Origin: Haloglomus litoreum
Lineage (GTDB): Archaea > Halobacteriota > Halobacteria > Halobacteriales > Haloarculaceae
Assembly: GCF_029338515.1 (NCBI RefSeq)
Contig: NZ_CP119988.1
Span: 3,224,001-3,288,000 of the forward strand
Direction of reading: 5' to 3'
Length of the DNA: 64,000 nucleotides
Positions 48,406 to 58,915 of this stretch are shown in pieces. The translations under genes were made by a program, and so were the position numbers. Positions within the stretch are counted from its first letter, which is position 1, and each line of letters starts with the position of its first letter. The notes below the pieces were generated by a model, which ran no database searches, was not told the origin of the DNA, and saw only the letters and a program-made list of their open reading frames with translations.

Positions 48406-49436
48406 CGTCAGCCTCCATCGAAAGGCGGCTAACCGATTCCGCCCGGCGTTCGTAGAACTCCTCGTCGGCACCGGCCACGTCGTAGTGCTTCCGGATGACC
48501 TCCGGGCTCGCGTTGACGCGTTTCGCGACGACCTCGACGGGCAGCCCGCGGTTGAGCTGCCAGGTGATCGACCCCGTCCGGATGCGGTGTGGCGAGAGCG
48601 TCGACGGGCAGTGGACGGCCTCCCCACGGGTGAACCAGTCACAGGACTGTCGGAGCTTCCCGTGTGGGCACTCGACGGCCCGGCAGGGCGTGGTGGCGTA
48701 GTACGACCACGAACGCAGGGTGTTCTTACTCGGGCGGCCCTGCGTCGTCGTGAGCAGCGGCCGACGCTTGTGGTCGTCGACCATCTCCGTCCGGTTGAGG
48801 GCGAGATACCGGGTGAGGGTGGTCGCAGTCTCGTCGGGGATGCCGACCAGCCGCTCGCCCCCGGCGCCGTTCTTGAGGGTGGTGCCGGTCTCCGGGCGGT
48901 GGACGAACCGGACCGTGCAGGCATCGGTGTCGATATCCCGGATATCCAGTCCGCGGATGGCGCCGACACGGGCGCCGATGAACCAGGCCAGCTCCAGCAG
49001 GACGTGATGGGTCGTCGCCCGCTCGAAGCCGTCGCGATAGCTGCGGATAATCGCCAGCGCACTGTCCGGCCTCGAGACGCTCGGAGTTGACCTCGTCGCT
49101 CTCGTCGATACTCGGCGGGTCGATCTTCTCGGACAGGCCATCCGCGACGAGTTCGACGCGCTCACAGTACGCGAGGAACTGCCGCAGCGTCGTGAGTTCG
49201 TTCGACAGCGTGACCGGACTGACGCCGGTCGCGCGCCGGTCGTGCTCGTAACTGTCGAGGTCCCAGCCCGAGAGGTCGCGAATCGACTCGATGCCCTCCT
49301 GGTCGTCGCACCACTCGACGAACAACTTGAGCCGGTACCAGTACCCCGAGACGGTCGCCTCGGCCTTGTCGACCCGGAGCTTGTCGAGCCAGCGGTCGAC
49401 GGCCTGGCGGGGGTCGAGGTCGGGGGCACGGCTCAC
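48395..49436 (-). pseudogene. Tyrosine integrase, copy 2, frameshifted
   Basis: Same as the intact integrase at 6014-7054 except for one extra C at 49066-49067 (GTCCGGCC instead of GTCGGCC). The shift falls after about codon 123, before all catalytic residues (Arg156, His283/Arg286, Tyr318), so only the core-binding domain would be made, followed by a long out-of-frame tail. The catalytic part is still open in its own frame. Confidence 0.85.
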
Positions 49437-50017
49437 GAATCTCCCTCCAGCATGGCCTCCTCGGCCTCGACGACGCGCTGGAACGCGTCCGTGCTCCCGC
49501 CGTTGTCCGGGTGGGTCTCCTTCTTCCGGGCGCGTGCGGCCCCCTTCACGACGCTCTCGGGCGCATCTGGGGCGACGCCCAGCACCTCGTGCGGTGGCGG
49601 GCCGGTCGCGACCGGCTCGTCGCCGGGCAAGGCCTGGGTCTCGAACTCGGAGCCGACTGTGCCCACGCCGTATCGGTCGAGGGCGCGCTTCGCTTCGAGG
49701 TACTTCGCGATGGCGCGGGCGTTGTCCCGGAGGGTGGTCCACCGGTCACACGGGAACGCCCGGCCCTCCCCGTCGAGGTCGCAGTAGACCACGACGCCGG
49801 GGTCCTCGGGCTCGCGGTCCTGGTAGGGCCGATGCGGGTGCCGCTGGGTGTGTGGCGCGGCCGTCTCGACGCGCGGGTTGACCGCGTCCATCTGGTCGAG
49901 CTGTTCGAGGATGGAGTCGAACGCCTCCGTCTGGGAGACACGGAACCCGTGCGGGTACCGAGTGCGTTCGGCGGGTGGCGTGCGCTCAAATCCTGCCGGC
50001 CAATCGAGGTCGCTCAT
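49433..50017 (-). CDS. J-domain protein, copy 2
   Basis: Second copy of the gene at 7051-7635, same protein (194 residues, HPD motif). Here it precedes the broken integrase. Confidence 0.8.
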   Translation of the reverse strand: MSDLDWPAGFERTPPAERTRYPHGFRVSQTEAFDSILEQLDQMDAVNPRVETAAPHTQRHPHRPYQDREPEDPGVVVYCDLDGEGRAFPCDRWTTLRDNARAIAKYLEAKRALDRYGVGTVGSEFETQALPGDEPVATGPPPHEVLGVAPDAPESVVKGAARARKKETHPDNGGSTDAFQRVVEAEEAMLEGDS

Positions 50018-51078
50018 GTGTCCACCTCCAGTCCGTGCGCGGCCAGCAGGTCGGCCACCTGGTCGCCGAACGCCCGCCGGGCCAGCCCGACGACGACATC
50101 CACCTCGCCCTCGTCGGCCGTGGCGGCACACAGCTGGGTGAGCATGGCTGCCCGCAGGTGTGTCTGCAGGCCGACCCCGTCGGTGGCGCGCTCGACCGGA
50201 TAGCGCAGCAGCCGGCTCTCGGGGTAGGCGTAGGTCTTCGTCGGCGGGCTGATCTTCTCTCCGTCCGGGAGGAACACGCAGTTGTAGACGGGCTCCTCCG
50301 GGGCGGCGTCGAACATGGCGGCGGTCCCGTCCGAGCGAGTCTGTGGGTGCTCGCCGGCGGGTTGGGTGGCGACGCTGACGACCTGGAGCGCCTGGCCACT
50401 CGCGAGATCGACCACGACATCGCCGGCGGTGAGGCTGGCGTCGGTCGGCTCGTAGCGCACGCCGCCGTCGGTCACGAGGTCGTCGGCGTCGGCATCCAGC
50501 AGCGCCTTCGCGGCCCCGTGCCGACAGTGGCCCGACTCGCCCTCGTCGTCTCGCTCGCGGGGCTCGGCGAACCCGTGTGAGCAGTCCTGGCAGGTCCACC
50601 GGTCGGCGGCGGGCTCGCCACCGAAGGCGACGCCGCCGGCGTTACAGCGGATGTTGGTGCTGTCACACCGGGGACAGCACGTCACCGTCCCGCCGTCGGT
50701 CACGAGATCGTCCTCACACGCGGCCGGTGGCCGCCCACCGGTGCCGGGAGCTGGGCCACGAGCCCCGGGCTCGCGAACGACCAGCGCCGCCGGGCCGAAT
50801 CCGGTCCCGCAGGTCCCACAGTAACACGGTGCCGACGGGACGGCGGTGACGTTGTCCCCCCGCCGCAGCCGCGGGTTCGAATCGTCACAGGACGGGCAGG
50901 CGTACACCGTATCGTCGTCGGGGTGAGTCAGGCGGCCACGAGCGTCGCGGTGGCGCTGGAGTGCATCGGCCGGCGCCCGGTCGTTCGGGCCTGCGTCGCT
51001 GATGCCCAGCTCGTCACGGAGGTCCTCATCCTCGACGAGCGCCCGCTGGGCCGCGAGGATGTCGTCGGCGTGGGCCAT
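50014..51078 (-). CDS. Multi-zinc-ribbon protein, copy 2
   Basis: Second copy of 7632-8696, same 354-residue protein, with the same coupled start and stop. Confidence 0.7.
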   Translation of the reverse strand: MAHADDILAAQRALVEDEDLRDELGISDAGPNDRAPADALQRHRDARGRLTHPDDDTVYACPSCDDSNPRLRRGDNVTAVPSAPCYCGTCGTGFGPAALVVREPGARGPAPGTGGRPPAACEDDLVTDGGTVTCCPRCDSTNIRCNAGGVAFGGEPAADRWTCQDCSHGFAEPRERDDEGESGHCRHGAAKALLDADADDLVTDGGVRYEPTDASLTAGDVVVDLASGQALQVVSVATQPAGEHPQTRSDGTAAMFDAAPEEPVYNCVFLPDGEKISPPTKTYAYPESRLLRYPVERATDGVGLQTHLRAAMLTQLCAATADEGEVDVVVGLARRAFGDQVADLLAAHGLEVDT

Positions 51079-51191
51079 CAGAGCCCACCTCCGGCGACGA
51101 GCACCCCGCCCAGGACGATGCCGAGCAGGCCGACGACCAGGTGCGAGAGCACGAAGAACTTCACGCCGGGACCGGTCCGAACGGCGCTCAT
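51078..51191 (-). CDS. 37-residue single-TM microprotein, copy 2
   Basis: Second copy of 8696-8809, unchanged, including both overlaps with neighbouring genes. Confidence 0.6.
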   Translation of the reverse strand: MSAVRTGPGVKFFVLSHLVVGLLGIVLGGVLVAGGGL

Positions 51192-51640
51192 CGCTCTGCC
51201 TCCACATCACCGACCAGCCCGTCGATGTGCTCGCGGAAGCACCGCTGCGAGCAGAACGCCCCGGGCCGGTAGTGATCGCTGTCGTCGACCTGCAGCTGCC
51301 AGAGCACGAGGTCGTTCGTCTCGTGATGGGCGTCGGGCGAGCACACGCTGTCGCCACACTGCCAGCAGGTCCACTCGTTGGGGCCGGGCACGGCCGACAG
51401 GAGCCGCCGGATGGCGTCGTCGTGGGTCTCGTCGGCGGACGTGACGTGGTCCAGGTGCTCGTGGGTCTCTGGCGAGACGCGGACGGTGCGCCCATCGTCG
51501 ACCTCGCGCAGCTGGTCAAGCGCGGTTTCGAACCTCTCGATCTCCGTGTCGGTCAGCCCCGGCTCGATGCTGGTCAGCAGGCCGTCGAGCCGGCTGACCG
51601 GGTCGGTACGCTCGTCGCTGTCGCTCTCGGTGGGAATCAT
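51188..51640 (-). CDS. Zinc-finger protein of integrase operon, copy 2
   Basis: Second copy of 8806-9258, same 150-residue protein. Confidence 0.65.
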   Translation of the reverse strand: MIPTESDSDERTDPVSRLDGLLTSIEPGLTDTEIERFETALDQLREVDDGRTVRVSPETHEHLDHVTSADETHDDAIRRLLSAVPGPNEWTCWQCGDSVCSPDAHHETNDLVLWQLQVDDSDHYRPGAFCSQRCFREHIDGLVGDVEAER

Positions 51641-51853
51641 GTGGTAGTCACTCCGTCTGGATTCGGTAAGCTCGCGGTACCGCCTCGCAATCGTGCGGGG
51701 GTTTGAAGCCCCGTGGCGTCGTCTTCCCTCATGCTGAGGCCCCCACGGCGGCGCGGAGTGGAGTCCGCCCGCCGACCCCCTTTCTGAGGAGCCGACAGGA
51801 TGCCGCCGAGCGAGGGCTGTCTCTGGCTTGTGGGTGCCGGGTACTTATTTGTT

Positions 51854-51875
51854 GGCACACAATTAGTTGTGCGCC
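51854..51875. promoter_or_regulatory. Operator-like palindrome, copy 2
   Basis: Second copy of the GGCACACAA-TTAG-TTGTGCGCC dyad (9472-9493) in the divergent control region 51641-51933, unchanged. Confidence 0.5.
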
Positions 51876-51933
51876 GGCAATTAACGTATCAGCAACCTGA
51901 CCACTTTTCGTACAGGAGTTTGAATGGCGAAGC

Positions 51934-52173
51934 ATGGGACGGCCACCTGAGCACAGCGATAAGGAGATTCTACAACTCTTCATCGAGGCGGGGGAACCTG
52001 TGCTTTTCACCGTAGAAGTGGCCGAATCGCTGGATAAGACGCAGCAGAGCGCGTACAGCCGATTGGAGAAGCTGGAGGGGATGGGATACGTCGGCTCAAA
52101 AGCGACCAGCAAACACTCGTCTCGCGTCTGGTGGATCACGCATGCGGGCAGAATGTTCGCTACCGAGGACTGA
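51934..52173 (+). CDS. Winged-helix regulator (79 residues), copy 2
   Basis: Second copy of 9552-9791, same protein. Confidence 0.75.
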   Translation: MGRPPEHSDKEILQLFIEAGEPVLFTVEVAESLDKTQQSAYSRLEKLEGMGYVGSKATSKHSSRVWWITHAGRMFATED

Positions 52174-52408
52174 GTGGCCGCCAGAGAACCACGTTGCTCG
52201 ATAGCTTCAGGCGCTCTACTTCCCCAGCGTCTCGTAGCTGACGAAGATAGTAATAGGCATTCTGCTGACTCGTACCGAGTTCGTCGCCTACGTACTTGCT
52301 GGTCACTGGCCAGTCGGCGTCGTACATGAAATTCAGAACGCGCTCTCGGCTTAGGTCTGGATCGTCCCCGCCCCCCGGATTGGCTGCGGTCATGGTCGTG
52401 TCGTACAT
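52160..52408 (-). CDS. Winged-helix regulator (82 residues), copy 2
   Basis: Second copy of 9778-10026, same protein and same 14-bp convergent overlap. Confidence 0.75.
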   Translation of the reverse strand: MYDTTMTAANPGGGDDPDLSRERVLNFMYDADWPVTSKYVGDELGTSQQNAYYYLRQLRDAGEVERLKLSSNVVLWRPLSPR

Positions 52409-52547
52409 TGTGTGCGAACAAAGAACTTATGGTGAAAGCACCGAATGATTCTGGATAGGAACAGACGCCTCTCGCGGGTCGAGCCACCGAGAACGTGGCC
52501 GCCCCGCCCCGGTGCAACGGGTCGAGGCGAACGTTCCTACAACACGC

Positions 52548-52733
52548 ATGAGTTCCTACACCGACACCGGACAAAAATCGTCCGGCCCGATGGGACCGCT
52601 CGAAAGCCACCACGTCGTCTGCCGCGACTGCGCGTTCGAGGAGATCTGCTCGACCAGCTGGGCAGCCGACTCGGTCGCCCGAACGCACCGCGGCGAGACC
52701 GACCACCGACTGGCGCTCGCGAGGGTCGAGTGA
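52548..52733 (+). CDS. 61-residue CxxC protein, copy 2
   Basis: Second copy of 10166-10351, unchanged. Confidence 0.6.
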   Translation: MSSYTDTGQKSSGPMGPLESHHVVCRDCAFEEICSTSWAADSVARTHRGETDHRLALARVE

Positions 52734-53053
52734 TGTCCGACCAGGTCGTCCACCTGGAGGAGCTGTTCGGCGCGGAGGTACTGGTCTGGCGAAGCGGCCG
52801 CGCGACGGTCTGCCCGTGGGACGATACGACGGACCCGGAATCGCCGGCCGCTCGCGACCTCGCCGGTCTGCCGGCACCCCGGCCCGACCAGCCGCCTGTC
52901 GACGGGCACTACGTCGACCAGGAGCTGACGGACATCGTCGAAGCGATCCAGGCGGCGAACGTCCCGCTCGCGGTCCGGTTGCTGGTCGAGTCCAAGGCCG
53001 AGAACATCCGCGCCGAGCTGGACCCGACGAGCGTCCGGACGGAGGCCGAGTGA
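52733..53053 (+). CDS. 106-residue acidic protein, copy 2
   Basis: Second copy of 10351-10671, unchanged. Confidence 0.6.
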   Translation: MSDQVVHLEELFGAEVLVWRSGRATVCPWDDTTDPESPAARDLAGLPAPRPDQPPVDGHYVDQELTDIVEAIQAANVPLAVRLLVESKAENIRAELDPTSVRTEAE

Positions 53054-53190
53054 TGCGAACCGAGTGGCTGTTCCCGGCCGACACGGTCCGGGGGCGGGCC
53101 GACCGAGCCCACGTCGACCTGCGGCAGCGAACACTCCGGGAGTACGCGGACGGAACGAACGACGATCCACTGCCTGCGACCGGGCCGTAG
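53053..53190 (+). CDS. 45-residue protein, copy 2
   Basis: Second copy of 10671-10808, unchanged. Confidence 0.45.
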   Translation: MRTEWLFPADTVRGRADRAHVDLRQRTLREYADGTNDDPLPATGP

Positions 53191-53250
53191 CCCCTCGCGC
53201 GCCCGCGCGTAGGGGTGGCTTTTTCACAACCCGTTCCAACGTCCTCGATA

Positions 53251-53841
53251 GTGACATCGCGAGGGGGAAACGACGGCCGCGACGAAGCACTGGAAGAGTC
53301 GCGTCGTGTGATGGACAAGCAGGTCGCCACCTTGGAGAGTATCGACGACAAAGCCATGCGGACGGTCCGAACGGCCATTATCGTCCTCGGGTTCGTGGCC
53401 TCGACTGCCGGGATTGCGGGCCCGAGCGAACTGGGTGGAATCCCGCTTACGACCCAGGTGTTTCTCTTCTTCGGCGTTGCATTCCTCCTTATCGCTGCGT
53501 TCGTCGGTATCGGCACATACACCGTGACTGAGTACCCTGTCGGTGTTCGCGACGACTTCCGCGACAGGGCGCTGCGGCGGAGTCGTGAGAAATGGGTTGA
53601 GAGTCTCCTCGGGAAATATGATGAGTGGACAGCCGAGCTTGAGGATGAAATTACGACCAACGGGGGATATTTGGAAGACGCACAGTTCGCACTACTCATC
53701 GGGATTTTCTGCCTCGTATTCGCTGCCGGGTTAGTGGTGCTGAAGCAGTCGTACGGGGTCGAGCCACTCCAGGCAACAGGGGCCGTGTTCCTGTCGGTGC
53801 TGACGGGACTCCTGCTATTCGCGCTTAAATCGAGGTGGTAA
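53251..53841 (+). CDS. Four-TM membrane protein, copy 2
   Basis: Second copy of 10869-11459 with the same GTG start and upstream T-rich box. Confidence 0.65.
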   Translation: MTSRGGNDGRDEALEESRRVMDKQVATLESIDDKAMRTVRTAIIVLGFVASTAGIAGPSELGGIPLTTQVFLFFGVAFLLIAAFVGIGTYTVTEYPVGVRDDFRDRALRRSREKWVESLLGKYDEWTAELEDEITTNGGYLEDAQFALLIGIFCLVFAAGLVVLKQSYGVEPLQATGAVFLSVLTGLLLFALKSRW

Positions 53842-53888
53842 TCTACACCCAGTAGTTTTACTGTCGCGGAGTAGTAGGAGCGATTGTG

Positions 53889-54023
53889 ATGTCCGACAGC
53901 GATACCGACTCCGAGTCCGACGACACGATTCGTGTCCGCAAGGGCTCCGAGCGCGCCCGCCGGTTCTTCTCGTTCTTCGGGATCCGGTCGGCCCGGATGG
54001 AGCGCGAGCGCCAGGAGCGGTAA
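53889..54023 (+). CDS. 44-residue charge-segregated microprotein, copy 2
   Basis: Second copy of 11507-11641, unchanged. Confidence 0.5.
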   Translation: MSDSDTDSESDDTIRVRKGSERARRFFSFFGIRSARMERERQER

Positions 54024-54106
54024 TCGCTGACGAGCACCCGCATTATAGATGGCTGAACCAGCTCCTCCACGACCAAGCCACTGCTCTGAACACCCTCGCC
54101 GCACGC

Positions 54107-54337
54107 TCAGACCACCACCCACACCTTCCGGTTTGCCTCGATTCGCTCCACCACGTCCAGCCCACGAACCCGACAGGCCCGCCGCAGCAGATATTCGACC
54201 GTCCGCTCGTCGCTCCCCAGCTCGGCCGCGAGGTCGGCGGCATCGAGCCGGCGCTCGCCGCGGGCGAGTCGGTTGCCGATGGCGTGCCGAAGTTGCTTCT
54301 CCCGTCGCCGCTCGTGGTCGCCAGTGATGGCTGCCAT
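54107..54337 (-). CDS. Helix-turn-helix protein, copy 2
   Basis: Second copy of 11725-11955, same 76-residue protein. Confidence 0.65.
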   Translation of the reverse strand: MAAITGDHERRREKQLRHAIGNRLARGERRLDAADLAAELGSDERTVEYLLRRACRVRGLDVVERIEANRKVWVVV

Positions 54338-54397
54338 ACCTGGCCGGATGCAAACGAGGGTAAAAGGCGTCCTTCGCGCGCTTCCGGGTTTCCGGGT

Positions 54398-55432
54398 TTA
54401 CTCGGCCGCGGGCTCGGCCTCGGGCGAGTCGATCTCGACGACGTGATACCGACGAGCAGGCCCTTCGCCGGTCGCGGTCGCCAGGTTGTAGCTCTGGAGC
54501 TTCCCGAGGTAGTCCCGGACCGTCCGCTTCGTCTTCGGCGACGACACCCGCTGGGTATATTCCTCGTACACCGCTTTCGGAGCCGCTCCGCCGTCGGCGT
54601 TCGCGAGCACCGCGTAGACGGCCCGCTGGTGGTCGTTCAGCCGTTCGAGGTCGGCCTGTCGCTGCTCGCGAGCCGCCTCGGGGATGGCCGGGGTGATATG
54701 ACTCCCGTCGATCACGCCCGCTTCATCGTCCATCGCCCGCCGGGCGGCCCGTCGGAGGATGCTGATGGCCCGGCGGGCGTCCCCGGCCGCGGCGTCGGCG
54801 ATGCGTTCGAGCTGCGGTCGCTCGACCGCGCCGGGTTCGAGCGCGCCGCGGGCTCGCCGGTCGAGGATGGAGACGAGCGTGTCGAGGCTGTAGCTGTCGC
54901 AGTGGACATGGACGCCCGAGCGGAACCGTGACCGCAGGCGCTCGTCGAACAGGCCCGAGAGCGACTGCTCGTCGTTGGTCACCAGGACGAGCGTCAGCTT
55001 CGGGATGGAGTAGAGTTCGCCGAGGAGCCCGGGGTCGCCCAGCTGGTCGGCTTCGTCGAGCACCGCGAGGTAGGGGGCGTCGACATCGCGGAGTCGCGAG
55101 AGCATCGTGTCACGGGCTGTGGTCCGATGGATGTCGTGGGTGGGCGCGACCGGGTCGAGGAGTTCGAGGAGCACGCGAAACGGCTTGCTGGCGGCCCAGC
55201 AGTCGACATGTTTCGTGTGGATGTCGAGCCGCTCCTCCTCGATCTGCTGGAGCGAGTAGCGCGCGAGACAGGTCTTCCCGGCGCCGGATGGCCCGGTGAT
55301 GAGCGCGTCTTCGGGCCGCCCGCCGTCGGCGACGGGCTGGAGGGCGGTCTGCAGGAGATTCTTCTCCGGGTTGCGGTGGACGATCTCCCGCGGGACCCAA
55401 TCCGCCTGGAGGACACGGGCGTTGGTAATCAT
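54398..55432 (-). CDS. orc1: Orc1/Cdc6 replication initiator, copy 2
   Basis: Second copy of 12016-13050, same 344-residue AAA+ initiator. Flanking repeats are also duplicated (54381-54399 and 55463-55494), so the tandem array carries two candidate origins. Confidence 0.9.
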   Translation of the reverse strand: MITNARVLQADWVPREIVHRNPEKNLLQTALQPVADGGRPEDALITGPSGAGKTCLARYSLQQIEEERLDIHTKHVDCWAASKPFRVLLELLDPVAPTHDIHRTTARDTMLSRLRDVDAPYLAVLDEADQLGDPGLLGELYSIPKLTLVLVTNDEQSLSGLFDERLRSRFRSGVHVHCDSYSLDTLVSILDRRARGALEPGAVERPQLERIADAAAGDARRAISILRRAARRAMDDEAGVIDGSHITPAIPEAAREQRQADLERLNDHQRAVYAVLANADGGAAPKAVYEEYTQRVSSPKTKRTVRDYLGKLQSYNLATATGEGPARRYHVVEIDSPEAEPAAE

Positions 55433-55551
55433 ATCGTGTCCTGTCCCCCGCGGGGGTCATAACCGGAAGGGTCAGACTTCCGGGTTTCCGGGTTCGCCGT
55501 GGCTGTCGCTCAGCGGTGTGGAAAGAATGGAGAAGTCGGTGGTTAGCTGCT

Positions 55552-56163
55552 CTAGGCGTCCGGACCGGTCCACTTGCCGAGCGTGGCCGTGTCGCCACCG
55601 TTCGAGGAGGACCACGTCACGCGGATAGTCGCCCCATTCAGCTGTAGGCTATCGATTTCCTTGCTCCCCGTAGGTTCATCAGCACTGTCGACGTTCACCG
55701 ACTGGTCGCTGTCACCGTCGAGGTCATTAGCATTGTCTGCCGCACTAGCCTGTTGGAAGTCATCACCGGCAAGCGTTGCCGCACTACCTGCCGAAACATC
55801 GCCAGAGCCCGCTTCTTCCTCCCAGGTATCAGAGTCTGGGCGTATCTTTGCATCGTACGGAACTCCAGTTTGTGGGTTGCTGTCTGTACCGATTGCCCCA
55901 GTACTAGCGAAGCTAATCTGTGAAGCAGCAATCTTGTCCCCACCATCGTGCGTGATAGTAAGGGAATCGGCAGTACCCGGAGCGTTATCAGTCAGGTCGA
56001 ACGTGAAGCTCGCCTGCGGGCTCGTGTCACTGACCTGGTCACCGAGACCGAGCACGAACGTGCCGATGACGGCAGCCAGGATGACGGTTATCGCGACCAT
56101 CAGGATGACCCCGATGACCGGCGACACCGCGTCGTCGTCGCCGAGTAGGTTTGTGAATTCCAT
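55552..56163 (-). CDS. Type IV pilin, element gene 1, copy 2
   Basis: Second copy of 13170-13781, same 203-residue pilin. No sequence drift even in the variable middle. Confidence 0.9.
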   Translation of the reverse strand: MEFTNLLGDDDAVSPVIGVILMVAITVILAAVIGTFVLGLGDQVSDTSPQASFTFDLTDNAPGTADSLTITHDGGDKIAASQISFASTGAIGTDSNPQTGVPYDAKIRPDSDTWEEEAGSGDVSAGSAATLAGDDFQQASAADNANDLDGDSDQSVNVDSADEPTGSKEIDSLQLNGATIRVTWSSSNGGDTATLGKWTGPDA

Positions 56164-56188
56164 TTTCTTGATAAATTTTTTTCGCTGA

Positions 56189-56788
56189 TTACGCGTCCGG
56201 GCCAGTCCACTTGCCGAGCGTGGCCGTGTCGCCACCGTTCGAGGAGGCCCAGGTGACCCGAACAGTGGCCTCGTTCAGGTCAACGTTGTTTACAGTCGAT
56301 CCTCCAGTTTCAGAGTTTGCGATAACCGAGTAGGTACTACCTCCTTCGGCCTGTATCGTGATGCTACTGCCGGCAGATACCTCACTGGGTCCATCGTTGT
56401 CGTCAGTATTGTCGTTCTGCATATCTGCGATGGCCTGCCAGCTGCTTCCATCCTGGAGCGAACCGCCCTGGATGAAGACATCCGATGGGGTGCTCGCATC
56501 AAGATCATCGACAGCGCCAGTGGCTTTGATACTGAGCTGCGACGCGGAAATCTTGTCACCACCATCGTGAGTAACCGTTAGGCGGTCTTGCGGCGTCCCA
56601 CCATTCTCACGATCGTCAAAGTCGAACGTGAAGCTCGCCTGCGGGCTCGTGTTCGAGACCTGGTCCCCGAGACCGAGCACGAACGTGCCGATAACGGCGG
56701 CCAGGATGACGGTTATCGCGACCATCAGGATGACCCCGATGACCGGCGAGACCGCGTCTTCGTCGGCGAACAGGTTACCGAATTCCAT
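56189..56788 (-). CDS. Type IV pilin, element gene 2, copy 2
   Basis: Second copy of 13807-14406, same 199-residue pilin. Confidence 0.9.
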   Translation of the reverse strand: MEFGNLFADEDAVSPVIGVILMVAITVILAAVIGTFVLGLGDQVSNTSPQASFTFDFDDRENGGTPQDRLTVTHDGGDKISASQLSIKATGAVDDLDASTPSDVFIQGGSLQDGSSWQAIADMQNDNTDDNDGPSEVSAGSSITIQAEGGSTYSVIANSETGGSTVNNVDLNEATVRVTWASSNGGDTATLGKWTGPDA

Positions 56789-56790
56789 CG

Positions 56791-57258
56791 TTAGTTAGCC
56801 TCCGGTCCAGTCCACTTTCCGAGCGTAGCCGTGTCGCCACCGTTCGAGGATTCCCAGACAACGCGGACCGTATCACTGTTGTCTGCATCAACCGTGGCGG
56901 TATCACCGGCAGTTACGTCGTTTGACCATCCCGATGGGCTCTCGATAGTGTCGGTTCCATCAGTGACGGAGAGCTGCGAGACAGCAATCCCGTCACCACC
57001 ATCATGCGTGATGCTCAGTTCACCACTGTCGGAGTTGTCACCATTATTTGCCAGTTCGCTTGTGTCAGTGACTGATACACTGCCGTCGAAGTCGAACGTG
57101 AAGCTCGCGGTCGGACTCGTGTTCGAGACCTGGTCCCCGAGACCGAGCACGAACGTGCCGATAACGGCGGCCAGGATGACGGTTATCGCGACCATCAGGA
57201 TGACCCCGATGACCGGCGACACCGCGTCGTCGTCGCCAAGTAGGTTGTTGAGTTTCAT
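56791..57258 (-). CDS. Type IV pilin, element gene 3, copy 2
   Basis: Second copy of 14409-14876, same 155-residue pilin. Confidence 0.9.
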   Translation of the reverse strand: MKLNNLLGDDDAVSPVIGVILMVAITVILAAVIGTFVLGLGDQVSNTSPTASFTFDFDGSVSVTDTSELANNGDNSDSGELSITHDGGDGIAVSQLSVTDGTDTIESPSGWSNDVTAGDTATVDADNSDTVRVVWESSNGGDTATLGKWTGPEAN

Positions 57259-57900
57259 TGTCGTTGTCTCGCGCCCAGGGGCGTCGTGTGTAAGCCACGC
57301 TTACGGCCGACGGGATCGAGCCCGACGCCGACCGTCCAGCCCGGCTCACGGCCCGGGTCGCGTAATCTTCCGGACCGACTCTCCACATATAAATGCACGT
57401 GCCGTTCGGCCGCGGATACAGGAGTTTAATGCGTCATTACGGCCCGAATTCGAGCGTCTGAGGCTACCGAGACCCAACCCGTATCCACACGGATATTCAT
57501 ACGAATCCCGGACAAACAACCGTGAGAGGCCATCTCCAGGCCGACGAACCGACCCACATCCACCAACGCCCCGGAATCTACCCGCGTAATGGCCCATTAA
57601 CGGCGATTCCCACCGCGGATGGCGTGCCCAGGATTGACAGCCCCTGATAAAGCTGCTGGCCAGTTAGAACGTCGCTAATAAAGGTCACCACCATCCAGGG
57701 GTGTGGCGCGCACCCCGGCTATATCCGGTCTGGCCGCTCAGGAACTGAAAGCGCGGGCGGGGGACCAACCCGGGCAGAGTGGCCCCCCACTCACATACCC
57801 TCCCCACGAGTGCCGGGCTCATGCAGCACGTGGTGGGCACCACCGCCTACGCCGGCCACGCCTAAAAACAGCCCCACCGTTTTCCCACCCCGAAACCACC
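57259..57900 (-). promoter_or_regulatory. Pilin control region, copy 2
   Basis: Second copy of 14877-15518, with the TATA box at 57387-57393 and the TAATGG-C-CCATTA dyad at 57587-57599. No gene in it. Confidence 0.55.
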
Positions 57901-58770
57901 CTACCGCGGCAGGAACCCGTCCAGCACGGGTGGCGCCCCTAGCAACTCGGCCGCCCGGATATCCAGCCGGATGTTGGTCCCGGCATCGACCCGGACCTCA
58001 TCATCCTGCGGGGCGACCGACCGGAGCAGCCGGGCGATAGCCTCACGGCGGCCGTCGTGGTGCATCGCGAGCTGCAGTGGCATCCCGCCTCCGGGGAGCG
58101 CCGTCCCGCGCTGCCGGACCGCGACCCGGGCGGCAGCCAACCGCACCGGCCGCGGCGCGTCGAGCAGCAGCCACGGCGGGAGCGACGGCCCCTCGGTCGC
58201 GCTCGTCGGCGCCCCCAGGACCGCCAACAGCCGCCCGAGCACCGAGCCATCCCGCTTGGGGACCCACTCGGTCCCGCTGATATCGTCGTCGACGTGTCGA
58301 CGACCCCACTCCAGGCCGAGCACCGAGCCGATGTGCTCGATGTCGGGCTCGGTCCCGTCGGCGACCGACCACGCGGGGAGCCACCCCTGCCGCGGGAGCG
58401 ACCCGCCGACCACGATCCAGACGATGAGCGCCGACAGCGCCCGCAGTGTCGACTCACCCCAGTCGAGATGCAGCCAGCCGTTGGCCGTCAGCGTGTCCAG
58501 AGCCCGCACCGCATCCGGTCGCCCGTCGCCGTCGACCCAGGCGCGAATCCGCCCTCGCGGGAGGTCCAGCGCCGTCGCGACGGCGCCCGAGCCCTGGTTC
58601 GGATGGCTGGCGGAGTACTCGCGAACGCGCTGGTAGTTCTCGACGAGCGTTGCGGCGTCAACCGTCTCGCTGCTGGTCCCGTAGGTGTCGATGAACCGCT
58701 CGCGGACGGCGCCGACGTCGGTCGGGTCGGCGACGCGACGCAGTTCGCCAGCAGGCATTGGCGTGCCCAT
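57901..58770 (-). CDS. HTH protein (289 residues), copy 2
   Basis: Second copy of 15519-16388, unchanged. Confidence 0.5.
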   Translation of the reverse strand: MGTPMPAGELRRVADPTDVGAVRERFIDTYGTSSETVDAATLVENYQRVREYSASHPNQGSGAVATALDLPRGRIRAWVDGDGRPDAVRALDTLTANGWLHLDWGESTLRALSALIVWIVVGGSLPRQGWLPAWSVADGTEPDIEHIGSVLGLEWGRRHVDDDISGTEWVPKRDGSVLGRLLAVLGAPTSATEGPSLPPWLLLDAPRPVRLAAARVAVRQRGTALPGGGMPLQLAMHHDGRREAIARLLRSVAPQDDEVRVDAGTNIRLDIRAAELLGAPPVLDGFLPR

Positions 58771-58915
58771 CTCCGGACGGGCGTATCAATCCCCGCGTTC
58801 CAGTGAGCGAGTATCCTGTGAACCCGCTCACTCATCGGCCGATTCGGGGGTGAACCCGCCTCAATCACCGCGCCCACCCCAGCGTTTGTGCCGGTCTACA
58901 CCAGACAAGACGCTC